A stretch of 64,000 bases of DNA from Myxococcus xanthus (GTDB lineage Bacteria > Myxococcota > Myxococcia > Myxococcales > Myxococcaceae): positions 1,553,001-1,617,000 of the forward strand of contig NZ_CP017174.1 in the NCBI RefSeq assembly GCF_006402735.1, in the 5' to 3' direction. Positions 10,101-18,169 of the stretch are shown here, in pieces. Within the stretch, counting starts at the first letter, position 1, and each line of letters opens with the position of its first letter. A program made the position numbers and the translations under genes. A model generated the notes under the pieces. It did no database searches, was not told where the DNA came from, and saw only the letters and a list, made by a program, of their open reading frames with translations.

Positions 10101-10423
10101 GACACGATGGCGCCGCTCGCCCCCTCCGGCCGGGACTCGGCCTGGAGGTAGTACACGTAGCGGCTCTTCTCCACGTAGAGCTCGGCCAGCCGGAATTGGA
10201 GGTCCGGCAGGTAGGGCGCGTTGCGGCTCTTGGAGATGAGGCGCTCCGTCTCGCCGATGGCGCGGTCCACCTTGAAGATGTCGCGCTTGAGCTTGGCGAT
10301 GAGCTCGTCGCGCTCCTTGGCCTTGGAGACAATCGGGTTGATGCCCGGGCCGGGACGTCCAGCGCCACCCGGGGCGGCCGCGAGCATCGCGGCGGCAATC
10401 AGGCCCGTCAGGTGGCCGGTCAT
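7154..10423 (-). CDS. Large TPR protein, GltD/AgmU- or NfsD-like
   Basis: 1089 aa. Short N-terminal signal-like segment (MTGHLTGLIAAAMLAAAPGG), then helical TPR and Sel1-like repeats over most of the length, for example RFRLAELYVEK-type, ALVVKFNIARAYYEDGEYPKA and a classical TPR pair near the C-terminus (AHSALGLALLHMGDAMGAREA, KARLNLAALRCRFGDVDGA). Size, export signal and position beside a second exported TPR protein match AgmU/GltD (gliding) and NfsD (spore coat), known Myxococcus envelope-machine proteins. The start ATG overlaps the upstream TPR gene stop by 4 nt (10420-10423). Probably a periplasmic scaffold; which paralogue it is cannot be settled here. Confidence 0.85.
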   Translation of the reverse strand: MTGHLTGLIAAAMLAAAPGGAGRPGPGINPIVSKAKERDELIAKLKRDIFKVDRAIGETERLISKSRNAPYLPDLQFRLAELYVEKSRYVYYLQAESRPEGASGAIVSPETRLLKQKAVQMYYRLLREYPDFKDGDQVTFYLAHEQRELGQFDEMLKTLGDLTRKFPGSPLRLEAEQILGDHFFDKADLGEAEKHYQAILEAPPSPVHDLARYKMGWIRVNQAKHAEAVTFFEAAAASAPLPGVDVKKALNVKREALLDLVYSYTEAKPPKGALNYFEKLSDSRATYALALDKLGNRYFIKQQYEWAIPALRKLMEIQHDPELDLERGQKLYDAIKASKGKVLPDAEDLRILVRAAVQSKTDPELAEAERKKHLVELEEMARDLSTLLHVEAQKKNDKALYVSAAEAYQAYLGLFRPEQHVRTMMKNRADALYSANAYPEAARQFEELARYHVKAKDAKGEEEALNAALLAHFSTLKPEEAQTRNAFEVADARQAMKLLGADFVSRYPRSENALVVKFNIARAYYEDGEYPKAAELFTAFALSHPQHKEAPIAGNLALDSLRQLNDFKGLDETGKKLLGAPLPASFRADVQKILTQSRAEALDELALQSAQETGDVIQGLVKVADENKNSDIGEKALYGAFTAAREKRDMQAQRELGTKLVQDYPKSQYLSDVLLTLGRHAAEAAAFGEAAGWFEQVGQKLGGDFAAVDGWLAGARLRMALGEHKEAARDLEAAADIAGARKAEVLVMLAETRLKQKDYARAKTAAETALKMDRHSAAAAAVLAEVQATTAPTAPADALIATLTTAVQGPNGGTEEAAKGLWYLGEILYRGYRDLPADQVEEKVAALQSMEGIYTQAASLGYAEWAVASLWKLALAYGHIADVVEGTAVPAGLSAAEAQQFRAAVKEQVTPLKARSDEAFKACLSRAESLEVFSAAVVGCRARTETAALPVPQPGTPTQPASLEELRKKAERTLNAEALEALGLAYLDARQYGMAQLTLGRVTELQDTRASAHSALGLALLHMGDAMGAREAYGRAMDSDPTFGKARLNLAALRCRFGDVDGARRELAVLKDVASLGGNDVDGGWKACK

Positions 10424-12030
10424 GGCGTCTCCTCGATGCAGCGGCTGTCGATGCGGACCCGGTAGGAGCGCAGCTCGTCGTTCCAGTACTCGCCGTCGAA
10501 ACGGTAGGCCGTTTGCGTGGGCGACAGAATCTGCTCGTCCTCCGGCGCGACTATCCGCGCGCCCTTCTTCACGCGCTCGTACAGCTTCAGGCCCACTTCG
10601 TACTCCATCAGGCGCACCTGCTCGGCGGCGCGCAGCAGCGTGTCCGCTTCCTGGCGGACGGCCTCGGCCAGCCGCGCGTCATGGACGCGGACCGCCTCGG
10701 CGCGGGACAAGTCATAGAGCTTCGTCAGGTGCGAGAAGAGCCGGTCGCCGAAGCTGCCGGCGTAGCGGCCCAGCCGCTCGCCCTCCAGCTCCAACGTCTC
10801 CAGGAAGCGCGCGGCGCGCTGGGTGCTTCCGTGGGCGTTGGCGGCGCGGCGCAGGCGCACGTCCTGGGTGAGGTCCTCGCGGCTGCGCACCGCCTCCAGC
10901 GAGTCCGCGAAGCGCCGCGTCAGCTCCTTGGCGGCGCGCTTGGCCGGCAGGTAGTGGCACAAGTCACGGTAGATGAGCGCGCGCAGCAGGTACTTGTCCG
11001 GCAGGAACTCGTCGCGGAAGGACGGCGCGTCCAGCGTGGTGAGGATGCCCAGCGACGCGCGCAGCTCGCCCAGCTTGTAGCGGGTCCACGCCTCCTCCAG
11101 GTAGAGGCTGGCGCGGCCCGGGTCCAGCTCAGGCAGCTTCACGCGGTCATACGCCTCCAGCGCGCCCTGGAAGTCCTTGCGCTCGTAGCGCAGGCGCGCC
11201 ACCGCCAGCGCCGCCTCGTTGCGGGCCTCGCGGGTGAGCTTCTCGTCCTCGGACAGCGCCAGGAAGTCGGAGATGATTTCGTCCGACGGCTCCTTCACCT
11301 GCTTCAGGCGGGTGACGAGCAGCGCGAACTTCGCGCGGCTGGCCTCGGCGCTCGTCTCCGACAGCTTGGCGAAGTGGGTGTTGGCCCAGCGCTCGTTGCC
11401 CACGCGCAGGTCCACCAGGCCCTGCTGGTAGTGCGCATAGGCGCCCGTGTCTTCCGGGAGGAAGCCCAGGTCCAGCGCGCCGAACACCTGCTCGTCAATC
11501 ATCACCTCGTCGTGCGGCCGATCCGTCAGCGCCTTGAGCGTGTCCAGGGCGCGGGGCAGCACGTTGGGGTTGGAGCGCTCGCGCGCGATGCGGGCCAGGT
11601 ACGAGGCCCCCGCGTGCGTCAGCCCCAGGTCGATGAGGCTGCGCGCGAGGAAGTACTGGCCCCAGGCGTAGTTCTCGTCCGTCTTGGGCGCGGCCTGAAG
11701 CCAGGCGTGGAGCGGACCGGCGGCGTCGCGCGGCTTGCCGTCGAAGTAGTCCTTGAGCGCCTTGTCGAAGACGGCCGGGTCCACCTTCTGCGGCGCGGGC
11801 GGCGGGGCTTCCGCGGCCGCCGCGGGGGCGTTCGCGGCGGGCTTGGCGGCGTCGGGCGCATCGGCCTTGGCGTCGGCGGGGGCCGGAGCCTTTCCTCCCG
11901 CCGGAGGCGTGCCCTGCGCGGGAGCGGGGGACGTGGGCTGCGCGGCGGCCGGAGACTGCGCGGCGGCGGGCGCTGGAGACACGAGGAGCGCGGCGCTGGT
12001 GAGCGCGGCGATGAGCGAGCGGGAGGTCAT
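10420..12030 (-). CDS. Exported TPR-type protein, GltE/AglT- or NfsE-like
   Basis: 536 aa. Signal peptide MTSRSLIAALTSAALLVSPAPAAAQ, then an Ala/Pro-rich linker to about residue 80, then helical repeats (LKDYFDGKPRDAAGPLHAWL, LRYERKDFQGALEAYDRV, EEAWTRYKLGELRASLG). The C-terminal part has charged helices and ends YRVRIDSRCIEETP. Length and architecture agree with AglT/GltE. It overlaps both neighbours by 4 nt, so it is co-translated with the larger TPR protein and the barrel protein. Predicted periplasmic. Confidence 0.83.
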   Translation of the reverse strand: MTSRSLIAALTSAALLVSPAPAAAQSPAAAQPTSPAPAQGTPPAGGKAPAPADAKADAPDAAKPAANAPAAAAEAPPPAPQKVDPAVFDKALKDYFDGKPRDAAGPLHAWLQAAPKTDENYAWGQYFLARSLIDLGLTHAGASYLARIARERSNPNVLPRALDTLKALTDRPHDEVMIDEQVFGALDLGFLPEDTGAYAHYQQGLVDLRVGNERWANTHFAKLSETSAEASRAKFALLVTRLKQVKEPSDEIISDFLALSEDEKLTREARNEAALAVARLRYERKDFQGALEAYDRVKLPELDPGRASLYLEEAWTRYKLGELRASLGILTTLDAPSFRDEFLPDKYLLRALIYRDLCHYLPAKRAAKELTRRFADSLEAVRSREDLTQDVRLRRAANAHGSTQRAARFLETLELEGERLGRYAGSFGDRLFSHLTKLYDLSRAEAVRVHDARLAEAVRQEADTLLRAAEQVRLMEYEVGLKLYERVKKGARIVAPEDEQILSPTQTAYRFDGEYWNDELRSYRVRIDSRCIEETP

Positions 12031-12662
12031 TCCGTGGCGCCGAAGTTGAACGCGGTTCCGAACTGGATGAGAGGCACCTGGATGACGCGCGTGGCGCCCG
12101 TGAAGACGGTGTTGTTCGTCACGTCCAGGCGCAGCGACAGCGTCTTGCCGGTGAAGAGGCGCAGGCCGAGCCCCACGTTGACGGCGGGCCGGAAGCCGCC
12201 GTCGCGGTCGAGCTTCACCACCGTGCCGCCGCCCAGCAGGAAGGCCTCGATGTGCAGCACCGACTCATTGAGGAAGGCCATCTTCCCGTAGAGCGGGCTC
12301 CAGATGAGGTCCGAGCCCACCATCCACTGGACCTGGTCCTGGAAGGCCGCGGCGTTGGGGGACGTGTTGAAGTCGCGCTCGAGCTGGCGGCGCAGGCTCG
12401 TCTGGAGGTTGTAGCTGTACGTGCCGCGCCCGACCTGCCACGCGAAGGTGTCAGTGAAGTGGTACGTGTACCCGACGGTGCCCACCAGGCCCTTGTAGTA
12501 GGCGTTGGCCGGCAGCACGCCGACGCCGAGCAGCAGCTCGTGGTGCATCCGGAATCGCCGCTCCTGGATGGCGGACACTGCGCCGGGATTCTCCAGCGCC
12601 TCGGCCTGCGCGCGGACGAGTCCGGGCGTCAGCAGCAAGAGGATGAGCAGGGCGTATCGCAC
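12027..12662 (-). CDS. Outer-membrane beta-barrel protein of the envelope machine (GltH/NfsH-like)
   Basis: 211 aa from GTG 12660-12662. Signal peptide VRYALLILLLLTPGLVRAQA, then alternating hydrophobic/polar strands (VGTVGYTYHFTDTFAWQVGRG, LSLRLDVTNNTVF, IQFGTAFNFGATE) typical of a small outer-membrane barrel. The GTG is preferred because it begins the signal peptide, with aggaag about 8 nt upstream; the longer open frame overlaps the TonB-domain gene. It ends 4 nt inside the TPR gene. Small barrels are standard partners of the FHA/TonB and TPR proteins in Glt and Nfs clusters; the letter assignment is tentative. Confidence 0.78.
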   Translation of the reverse strand: MRYALLILLLLTPGLVRAQAEALENPGAVSAIQERRFRMHHELLLGVGVLPANAYYKGLVGTVGYTYHFTDTFAWQVGRGTYSYNLQTSLRRQLERDFNTSPNAAAFQDQVQWMVGSDLIWSPLYGKMAFLNESVLHIEAFLLGGGTVVKLDRDGGFRPAVNVGLGLRLFTGKTLSLRLDVTNNTVFTGATRVIQVPLIQFGTAFNFGATE

Positions 12663-12714
12663 GGTGGGGGCTTCCTGGGGGAGGACGGGAACGGACGCGC
12701 GGACTGAGGCCACG

Positions 12715-15003
12715 TCAGTAGCCGACCGAGTTGAAGAGGAACGGGTAGGTGATGATGACGACGCCACCCTTGGGGGAGGGGAACGTCCACGACTTCAGCT
12801 TGGAGAGGATGCAGGACTCGACGGAGGCATTGCGCAACGTGGAGGACTTCGTCTTGGCGGCCACCACGCGGCCGTTCGTGCCGATGGTCCACTCCAGCAC
12901 CACCTTGCCCGCAAGACCCGGGTCCTTGAGCAGCGCGCGCTCATAGCAACCGTGCACCTCGTGCAGGTTGCTGTTGATGACGCGCGCCACCGCCTCTCGG
13001 TCCACCGTGCCCTGCGTGGAGGCGATGCTGCGGGCCGTGGCGCGGGTGACGGTGCCGCCCACCTTGCCCTTGCCCACGCCGCCCGCGCCCAGCGCGCCGA
13101 TGCCGCCGCCGCCCTTGCCGCGCAAGAGCTCCGCGCCCAGCGTGGCGCCGCCGCCCTTGCCGCCGCCGCCCAACCCGAAGGTGCCCAGGCCGGCGTTGGC
13201 GATGGGCGCCTTCCCGATGAGGCCGGACAGCTTGTAGTTGGAGTTCTTCACGTTCTTGCTGCCGGGGCCACTGCCGAGCTTGTCCACGGCGGCGAGCAAA
13301 TCGTTGGTGGCGGGCCCCGCGGCGGACAGCTTGGCCAGCGCCTTGAGCGCCTTGTTCTGCGGCGGCGCGGCGGCGGCCACCGCCTGCTCGGGCTGCTTCG
13401 GTGGCGGCGGCGTCTTTTCCACCGGCTTGGGCGGCGCCTTCTCCGCCACCTTCTCCTTGGTGGGCTTCTTCGCCTGCTCCTTGATGGCCTCCAGCTTCTT
13501 CTTGGCCTCTTCCTTCTTCTTCGGCTCGGGCGCGATGAGACGCAGCGCCACGGGCGGCAGGCTCTTCTGCTGGAAGTCCGCCACCTCTTGCCGGTGCGGC
13601 TTCATGACCAGGAACGCTGCCATGGCGGAGGCGAAGAGGCCCAGGCACGTCAGCGTCAGCCAGGGCAGGCCCTTGAGCGGGTTGACGAAGACGCGCGCGG
13701 GCTTGGGCGCGGCGTAGGCCACCAGGGACATCTGCCCCTGCGTCAGGCGCGCGGCGGTGCCCTCGCGCAGCGTGAGGAAGCGGCGGCTGCCGTCGGACTC
13801 CAGGGCCGCGCCGGTGACAGGGGTGAAGCGGCCGTCACCGCTGCTCTTCTCCACGTCGGTGCCCGGCGGCACGAAGAGGCGGAAGGCGTTGTTGAGCGGC
13901 TCGGCCAGCGTGAAGGGCGCGCCCTCCGGCAGCGTGAAGCCCCACAGGGGCATGGCCCCCTCGAGGTCCAGCGAGGCCTGCACCGGCTTCTTCTTGTCCG
14001 GCGCGAAGCGGCGCGCGTCGCGGCGGACGGCGCCCCAGTACAGCTCCAGGTAGAGCTGCGCGGTGCCCTTGCCGGGCGCGATGCGCGGCGCATGCGTGGG
14101 CCGCGTCAGCGTGCGCTGCTCCTCCAGCAGCGGCCCCGTGGGCTCCGGGAGCGGGTCGAGGGCGAGGTCCGCCATCAGCTCGTCCGCGAACTGCATGCCC
14201 GGGTTGGCCACGGGGGCCGGCTCTGGCGCGGCCCTGCGGCGGACCGAGGGCACCGTGCTCGCCGGTACGCCCACGGGAGCCTGCTGCGCTCCAGGCACGG
14301 GGATGAGGGCGGGCTGTGCCTGCGGGAGGCCATGTGCGTGGTCGCCAGCGGCGCGGACGGAGGCCTGCTGCGCCACGGGGGGAACCACGGCCACCGCGGG
14401 CACGGGTTGCGCCGGCGTGGGGAAGGCCACCTGCGTCGCCACGTGGACGGGAGGAACCGCGGCCACCTGCTGTGGCACGCGCGCAGCGGGCATGGTGGCG
14501 GACAGCGGCGGGACGCCCGTGGCCGGACGGAGCTGCCGCGCGGGCGCGGCGGAGGGCGGAGGGGCCGCGGGCGCGGCGGCCTGCGGCGGCGGCGCGGCGA
14601 ACGGCGTGGGCGCCTGGGCCGCGCCGAGCAGCGCGGCGACCTCGGGCGGCGGCTGCGGCTTGGCCTCTTGCGGCTTCTGCGACAGCACGCGCGTCTTCAG
14701 GATGAAGGGGCCACAGAGGACCTCATCCACCGGCCGGATTTCACAAGCGGAGACGCGGTGGCCGTTGACGAAGAGCCCCGTGCTGGAGCCCGCGTCCTGC
14801 ACCGCCGCGCGGCCGTTCTGGAAGTAGAGCAGGGCGTGCCGCGGCTCCACGGACGGGTCATCCAGGCGCAGGTCGGAGGATGGATCCGAGCCGAGCGCAT
14901 AGGTGCCCGGGACGAACACCTCGGTGCCCACGAGGAGACCGTCGCGGAGGATGACGACTTGCAGGACGCTGGGCTGGCCGCTCAACGGTGACGCTCCATT
15001 CAA
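12715..15003 (-). CDS. FHA-TM-TonB protein with AgmX/PglI C-terminal domain (GltG/NfsG-like)
   Basis: 762 aa. Residues about 20-110 form an FHA phosphothreonine-binding domain (GSDPSSDLRL, RHALLYF, STGLFVNGHRV). A long Ala/Pro linker follows, a single membrane span lies at about 440-463 (LTLTCLGLFASAMAAFLVM), then a Lys/Glu/Pro-rich periplasmic stretch, Gly-rich repeats, and a TonB-like C-terminal domain with the paired cysteines HEVHGCYERAL and SVESCILSKL. This is the PglI/GltG architecture: cytoplasmic sensor, inner-membrane anchor, periplasm-spanning force arm. TTG 15003 is the only in-frame start before the FHA domain, and no strong ribosome-binding site precedes it. It lies 21 nt after the small exported gene. 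Confidence 0.88.
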   Translation of the reverse strand: MNGASPLSGQPSVLQVVILRDGLLVGTEVFVPGTYALGSDPSSDLRLDDPSVEPRHALLYFQNGRAAVQDAGSSTGLFVNGHRVSACEIRPVDEVLCGPFILKTRVLSQKPQEAKPQPPPEVAALLGAAQAPTPFAAPPPQAAAPAAPPPSAAPARQLRPATGVPPLSATMPAARVPQQVAAVPPVHVATQVAFPTPAQPVPAVAVVPPVAQQASVRAAGDHAHGLPQAQPALIPVPGAQQAPVGVPASTVPSVRRRAAPEPAPVANPGMQFADELMADLALDPLPEPTGPLLEEQRTLTRPTHAPRIAPGKGTAQLYLELYWGAVRRDARRFAPDKKKPVQASLDLEGAMPLWGFTLPEGAPFTLAEPLNNAFRLFVPPGTDVEKSSGDGRFTPVTGAALESDGSRRFLTLREGTAARLTQGQMSLVAYAAPKPARVFVNPLKGLPWLTLTCLGLFASAMAAFLVMKPHRQEVADFQQKSLPPVALRLIAPEPKKKEEAKKKLEAIKEQAKKPTKEKVAEKAPPKPVEKTPPPPKQPEQAVAAAAPPQNKALKALAKLSAAGPATNDLLAAVDKLGSGPGSKNVKNSNYKLSGLIGKAPIANAGLGTFGLGGGGKGGGATLGAELLRGKGGGGIGALGAGGVGKGKVGGTVTRATARSIASTQGTVDREAVARVINSNLHEVHGCYERALLKDPGLAGKVVLEWTIGTNGRVVAAKTKSSTLRNASVESCILSKLKSWTFPSPKGGVVIITYPFLFNSVGY

Positions 15004-15024
15004 GGGCTGGGGGGCGGTGCTGCC

Positions 15025-15426
15025 CTAGGGGTCGTACACCGTGGAGAGCGTTTCGGAGCGGAAGCTCTCCCGCTCGCGGATCATCGACCGCGTCTTCAGT
15101 TCCTTGCGGTCATAGAGGTACACGGCTCCGGACTTGTTCGTCTGTCCCTGGATGAGCCGGTCATCGAAGTCGATGCGCGCCGGGCCTCGCTGCGGCAGCG
15201 CGCTGGAGGCGCCCGTGGCCGCATCGCCCGTCACGGGGTCCACTACGGCGGAGCCCTTGGTCTCGATTTTCGGCGGCGTCTTGGAGGCCGCCTTCTTGGC
15301 GGGCTTGGACTTCGCCTGGCGCGAGGTACGGCCACGGTTCTGGGCCCAGGCTTCGGCCGGAGCCGCCAGCGTACCGACGCCGAGGAGCTGGGCGACAGCC
15401 ATGCAGAGGAGGAAGCGTCGCATCAT
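15025..15426 (-). CDS. Small exported protein, first gene of envelope-machine operon (GltF-like?)
   Basis: 133 aa from ATG 15424-15426. Signal peptide MMRRFLLCMAVAQLLGVGTLAAPAEAWA, then a Lys/Ser-rich linker and a short conserved-looking C-terminal part (RIDFDDRLIQGQTNKSGAVY, LYDRKELKTRSMIRERESFR). Its size and position next to the FHA/TonB gene recall GltF/NfsF, small proteins of unknown role in Glt and Nfs clusters. No Shine-Dalgarno is visible; a TTGACA-type promoter sits so close that the transcript may start at or near the ATG. Confidence 0.72.
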   Translation of the reverse strand: MMRRFLLCMAVAQLLGVGTLAAPAEAWAQNRGRTSRQAKSKPAKKAASKTPPKIETKGSAVVDPVTGDAATGASSALPQRGPARIDFDDRLIQGQTNKSGAVYLYDRKELKTRSMIRERESFRSETLSTVYDP

Positions 15427-15432
15427 CAACAG

Positions 15433-15461
15433 GTTAAGCGATGCGTGTACCGAGCTGTCAA
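15433..15461 (-). promoter_or_regulatory. Candidate sigma-70-type promoter for the envelope-machine operon
   Basis: On the minus strand a perfect TTGACA lies at 15461-15456, then 17 nt, then CTTAAC at 15438-15433 as a weak -10. The ATG begins 6 nt after the -10, so the transcript would be leaderless, which fits the lack of a ribosome-binding site. The rest of 15462-15690, between this and the divergent cytochrome gene, shows no further clear motif. Confidence 0.4.
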
Positions 15462-15690
15462 CGCACACTCCGGCGCGCGCATGTGACGCTGTGCGCGCCC
15501 AGGTGTAGAGGGCACTCCACCCCATGTGGGGCGCGTCCACCACGGTGAGGCGGGATGTTGCCGGGACGCTGGAAAGATGGCGTGCGGTGCTGCGTTTCGA
15601 GCTCGCCGGGCTGATGGGTAACCGAGACATGAATTCATCCCCGCACGGCGGGGGATGGGGGATGCTCCCGCGCGGATGCTACGGGCGCGG

Positions 15691-17988
15691 ATGAGCAGGA
15701 ACCGCAGGCGTGCGGTGCTGGCGGTGCTGAGCGTGACGATGGTCGCCACGGGCGTGGTGGTGCATCGGCTCCGTGAAACAGCCGCACCCGCTCCGGTATC
15801 CGCCGCCGCGCGTCCTGTCTTGTCGTCCGTGGGGCCTCGGCTCACGAGCAATGAGACATCTCAGCCGCTCTCCATCCAGGGGGAACGGCTGGTGCCGGGG
15901 CTGTCGCTGGCGCTGGGCCCTCCGCTGTCGCTGCGCCTGCCGTTGACGGTGGTGGATGACACGCACGCCTATGCGCGGCTGCCCGCGGGGCTCCGTCTGC
16001 CGGAGGATGCGCCGCAAGCGGTGGTGGAGGCGCGGCTCGTCGGGGCGGACGGCACCGAGTCGGAGGGCTCGGGGCGGCTCACGGTGGTGAATGACGCGGC
16101 CTTCACCGACCTGACGGTGATGGTGCCCGCGCCGGATGGACGGACGCTCTTCATCGCTTCGCCGCCCACCGACACGGTGTTCGCGCTGGAGGTCGACACC
16201 GGGCGCGTGTCGCGGCTGGCCACGGGAGACGGTCCCTCCGCGCTGGCGGCCTGGACGGATTCGGACGGCCGGCCCTGGCTGGGCGTAACGCACCGGTATC
16301 AGCCGGAGCTGTGGCTGTACGCGCTGGACGCGCTGGACGCCGCGCCTCGGGTGCTGCCCGCGCCGCTGGGGGCCGAAGGGCTGACCGTGGATGGCCGGGC
16401 CGGCGTGGCCTTCGTGGCCGAGCGTGTGCGGGACCAGGTGCAGGCGCTGTCACTGGCGGACGGGCGCGTGCGGTGGTCGGCGCCGGTGGACCCCAACCCC
16501 CGGGCGCTGGCGCGGTGGAAGGACCTGCTGGCGGTGGGCAGCCTCCAGACGGGGCAGTTGGAGTTGCTGCGGCAGGAGGATGGGGCGCTCGTCGCCGCGG
16601 TGGCGCCGGGCCCAGGGGTGTCCATTGTCGGGGGCAACACCGAGCGCTTCCGCGAGCAGGTGATGGGCGGCAAGGCGCCGCGCTTCCTGGTGGCGAGCGA
16701 GCGGCTGGGGCACGTCTTCATGTCGAGCCTGGGGCCGAACGTGGGGCCCAATCCCCAGCGCATGGAGGTGAGCGCGAACAGCGGTGTGTCGGTGGTGGAG
16801 CCCTCGCGGGGCACCTACGTGCGGCACCGGGGCTTCGGCGCGGGCGGCACGGAGGGGTTGGCGCTGGACGACGGCGCGGGACTTCTCTACGCGGCGGACG
16901 TGGGACTGGGGCTCGTGCGGGTGCTGGATGCGCGAGCGCTGGTGTCGGGGGACGCGCCCGCCCGGCGCGCGGTGCTCCAGGAGGTGACGGTGGCGCCGCC
17001 TGAAGGCACGCCGCGCATCCGTCCGCCGGAGGACTTCGGGGTCCGGGGCAGGGCGGGCGAGGCGCTCCATTCGGGCCCCAGCGCGCTGGCGCTGTCACCT
17101 GACGCGCGCACGCTGTATGTGCTGAACCGCTTCACCCGGACGGTGGCGGTGGTGGACGTGCGCGAGGCGAAGGCGGGCAAGACGCGGGTGGTGCGTCAGC
17201 TTCCGGTGGAGACATCTCGCGCGCAGGCCAAGCGCCGGCTGGGGCAGGTCCTCTACTACGCGGACCTGGGGCGCACGGGCATCACCTGTGACGGCTGCCA
17301 CATCGAGGGCCATACGGGAGGCATCTTCTACGAGAAGACGCAGCCCAACCGCATCTACCGCTCCACGACGCTGCGAGGCAGCCGCGACACGCCGCCGTAC
17401 TTCACTCCCGCCAGCCACATCAGCCTCGTGGACACGGTGCGCTTCGTGGGCGCGCGCAACCGCTTCCGCAACCCGGACCCGTCGCCGTCGGAGGTGGAGG
17501 CGCTGGCCCTCTTCAACGCGCTCATCGTCACCCCGCCCAACCCCCATCGCGGCGAGGATGGTGCCCCGCTGGAGACGGTGGCGTTGCCAGACGGAAGGGT
17601 GGGGCGGCCGGCGCGAGGCCGCGCGCTGTTCGAGGGCAAGGGCGCCTGTGCGACGTGTCACCCGGCGCCGCTCTATACGTTGGACCAGGACCTGGCCACG
17701 CGGGGCCGGTACCTCGAGGTCGGCACGCCGGTGGCGCTGCCGCTGAGACTGGAGCAACAGGACCTGGTGCCCGGCGCGGCGACGCCTTCCCTGGTAGGGG
17801 CGTGGGACGTGTGGCCCCTGCTGACGAGCGCCACCGCCGGTTACGGGGTGAAGGACAACCGGCTCGTGGTGGAGACGCGCTTCGCGCTGCGCGCGCTGCT
17901 GGAGACGTCCGGGCCCCAGCATGGCGATGCCCGCGCGCTCACGCCGGAAGAGTGCGATGACCTGTTGGCGTTCCTGCTCACGCTGTAG
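15691..17988 (+). CDS. Beta-propeller/diheme c-type cytochrome (MauG/cytochrome peroxidase-like)
   Basis: 765 aa from ATG 15691; in-frame ATGs at 15655 and 15676 are possible and none has a clear ribosome-binding site. An N-terminal membrane anchor or uncleaved signal (RRRAVLAVLSVTMVATGVVV) leads to an extracytoplasmic YVTN-like beta-propeller (DGRTLFIASPPTDTVFALEV, SPDARTLYVLNRFTRTVAVV). The C-terminal third carries two haem c sites: CDGCH at 17287-17301 and CATCH at 17647-17661. Together this suggests periplasmic redox chemistry or electron transfer, resembling the MauG/diheme peroxidase group fused to a propeller. A second protein of the same design is at 41021-43030. It diverges from the envelope-machine operon. 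Confidence 0.82.
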   Translation: MSRNRRRAVLAVLSVTMVATGVVVHRLRETAAPAPVSAAARPVLSSVGPRLTSNETSQPLSIQGERLVPGLSLALGPPLSLRLPLTVVDDTHAYARLPAGLRLPEDAPQAVVEARLVGADGTESEGSGRLTVVNDAAFTDLTVMVPAPDGRTLFIASPPTDTVFALEVDTGRVSRLATGDGPSALAAWTDSDGRPWLGVTHRYQPELWLYALDALDAAPRVLPAPLGAEGLTVDGRAGVAFVAERVRDQVQALSLADGRVRWSAPVDPNPRALARWKDLLAVGSLQTGQLELLRQEDGALVAAVAPGPGVSIVGGNTERFREQVMGGKAPRFLVASERLGHVFMSSLGPNVGPNPQRMEVSANSGVSVVEPSRGTYVRHRGFGAGGTEGLALDDGAGLLYAADVGLGLVRVLDARALVSGDAPARRAVLQEVTVAPPEGTPRIRPPEDFGVRGRAGEALHSGPSALALSPDARTLYVLNRFTRTVAVVDVREAKAGKTRVVRQLPVETSRAQAKRRLGQVLYYADLGRTGITCDGCHIEGHTGGIFYEKTQPNRIYRSTTLRGSRDTPPYFTPASHISLVDTVRFVGARNRFRNPDPSPSEVEALALFNALIVTPPNPHRGEDGAPLETVALPDGRVGRPARGRALFEGKGACATCHPAPLYTLDQDLATRGRYLEVGTPVALPLRLEQQDLVPGAATPSLVGAWDVWPLLTSATAGYGVKDNRLVVETRFALRALLETSGPQHGDARALTPEECDDLLAFLLTL

Positions 17989-18010
17989 GCCGTCACCTGG
18001 CTGCCCATAC

Positions 18011-18052
18011 CCGGAGGACACAGGGATTCACGGCGCCTCTGGGTGTCTCCGG
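18011..18052 (+). terminator. Putative hairpin terminator after the cytochrome gene
   Basis: The arm ccggaggacac (18011-18021) pairs with gtgtctccgg (18043-18052) with one bulged G and a 21-nt loop, 22 nt after the cytochrome stop. No T-tract. It separates the cytochrome from the lipoprotein gene starting at 18170; nothing else stands out in this 181-nt gap. Confidence 0.35.
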
Positions 18053-18169
18053 CCCGTTCCACGGGGGGCCGAATTGTCGGTCCGTGCTGTGCCACTTGAG
18101 CGGTGCTTACAGGCTTCGTGTCACCAGCGCTTGCGTTGTCACCGGGGCCTAAGGTGTAGAATCGGACTG

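Noticed and set aside
4000..12300. Very long plus-strand frames (714, 890 and 592 aa) opposite the envelope-machine genes
   Set aside because: They are high-GC shadows: low-complexity Arg/Leu/Gln/His composition, no domains or signals, and exactly opposite well-supported TPR genes.
15025..15630. Longer 201-aa version of the first machine-operon protein
   Set aside because: The extra N-terminal 68 residues are low-information, run through the promoter region and would bury the clear signal peptide starting at 15426.
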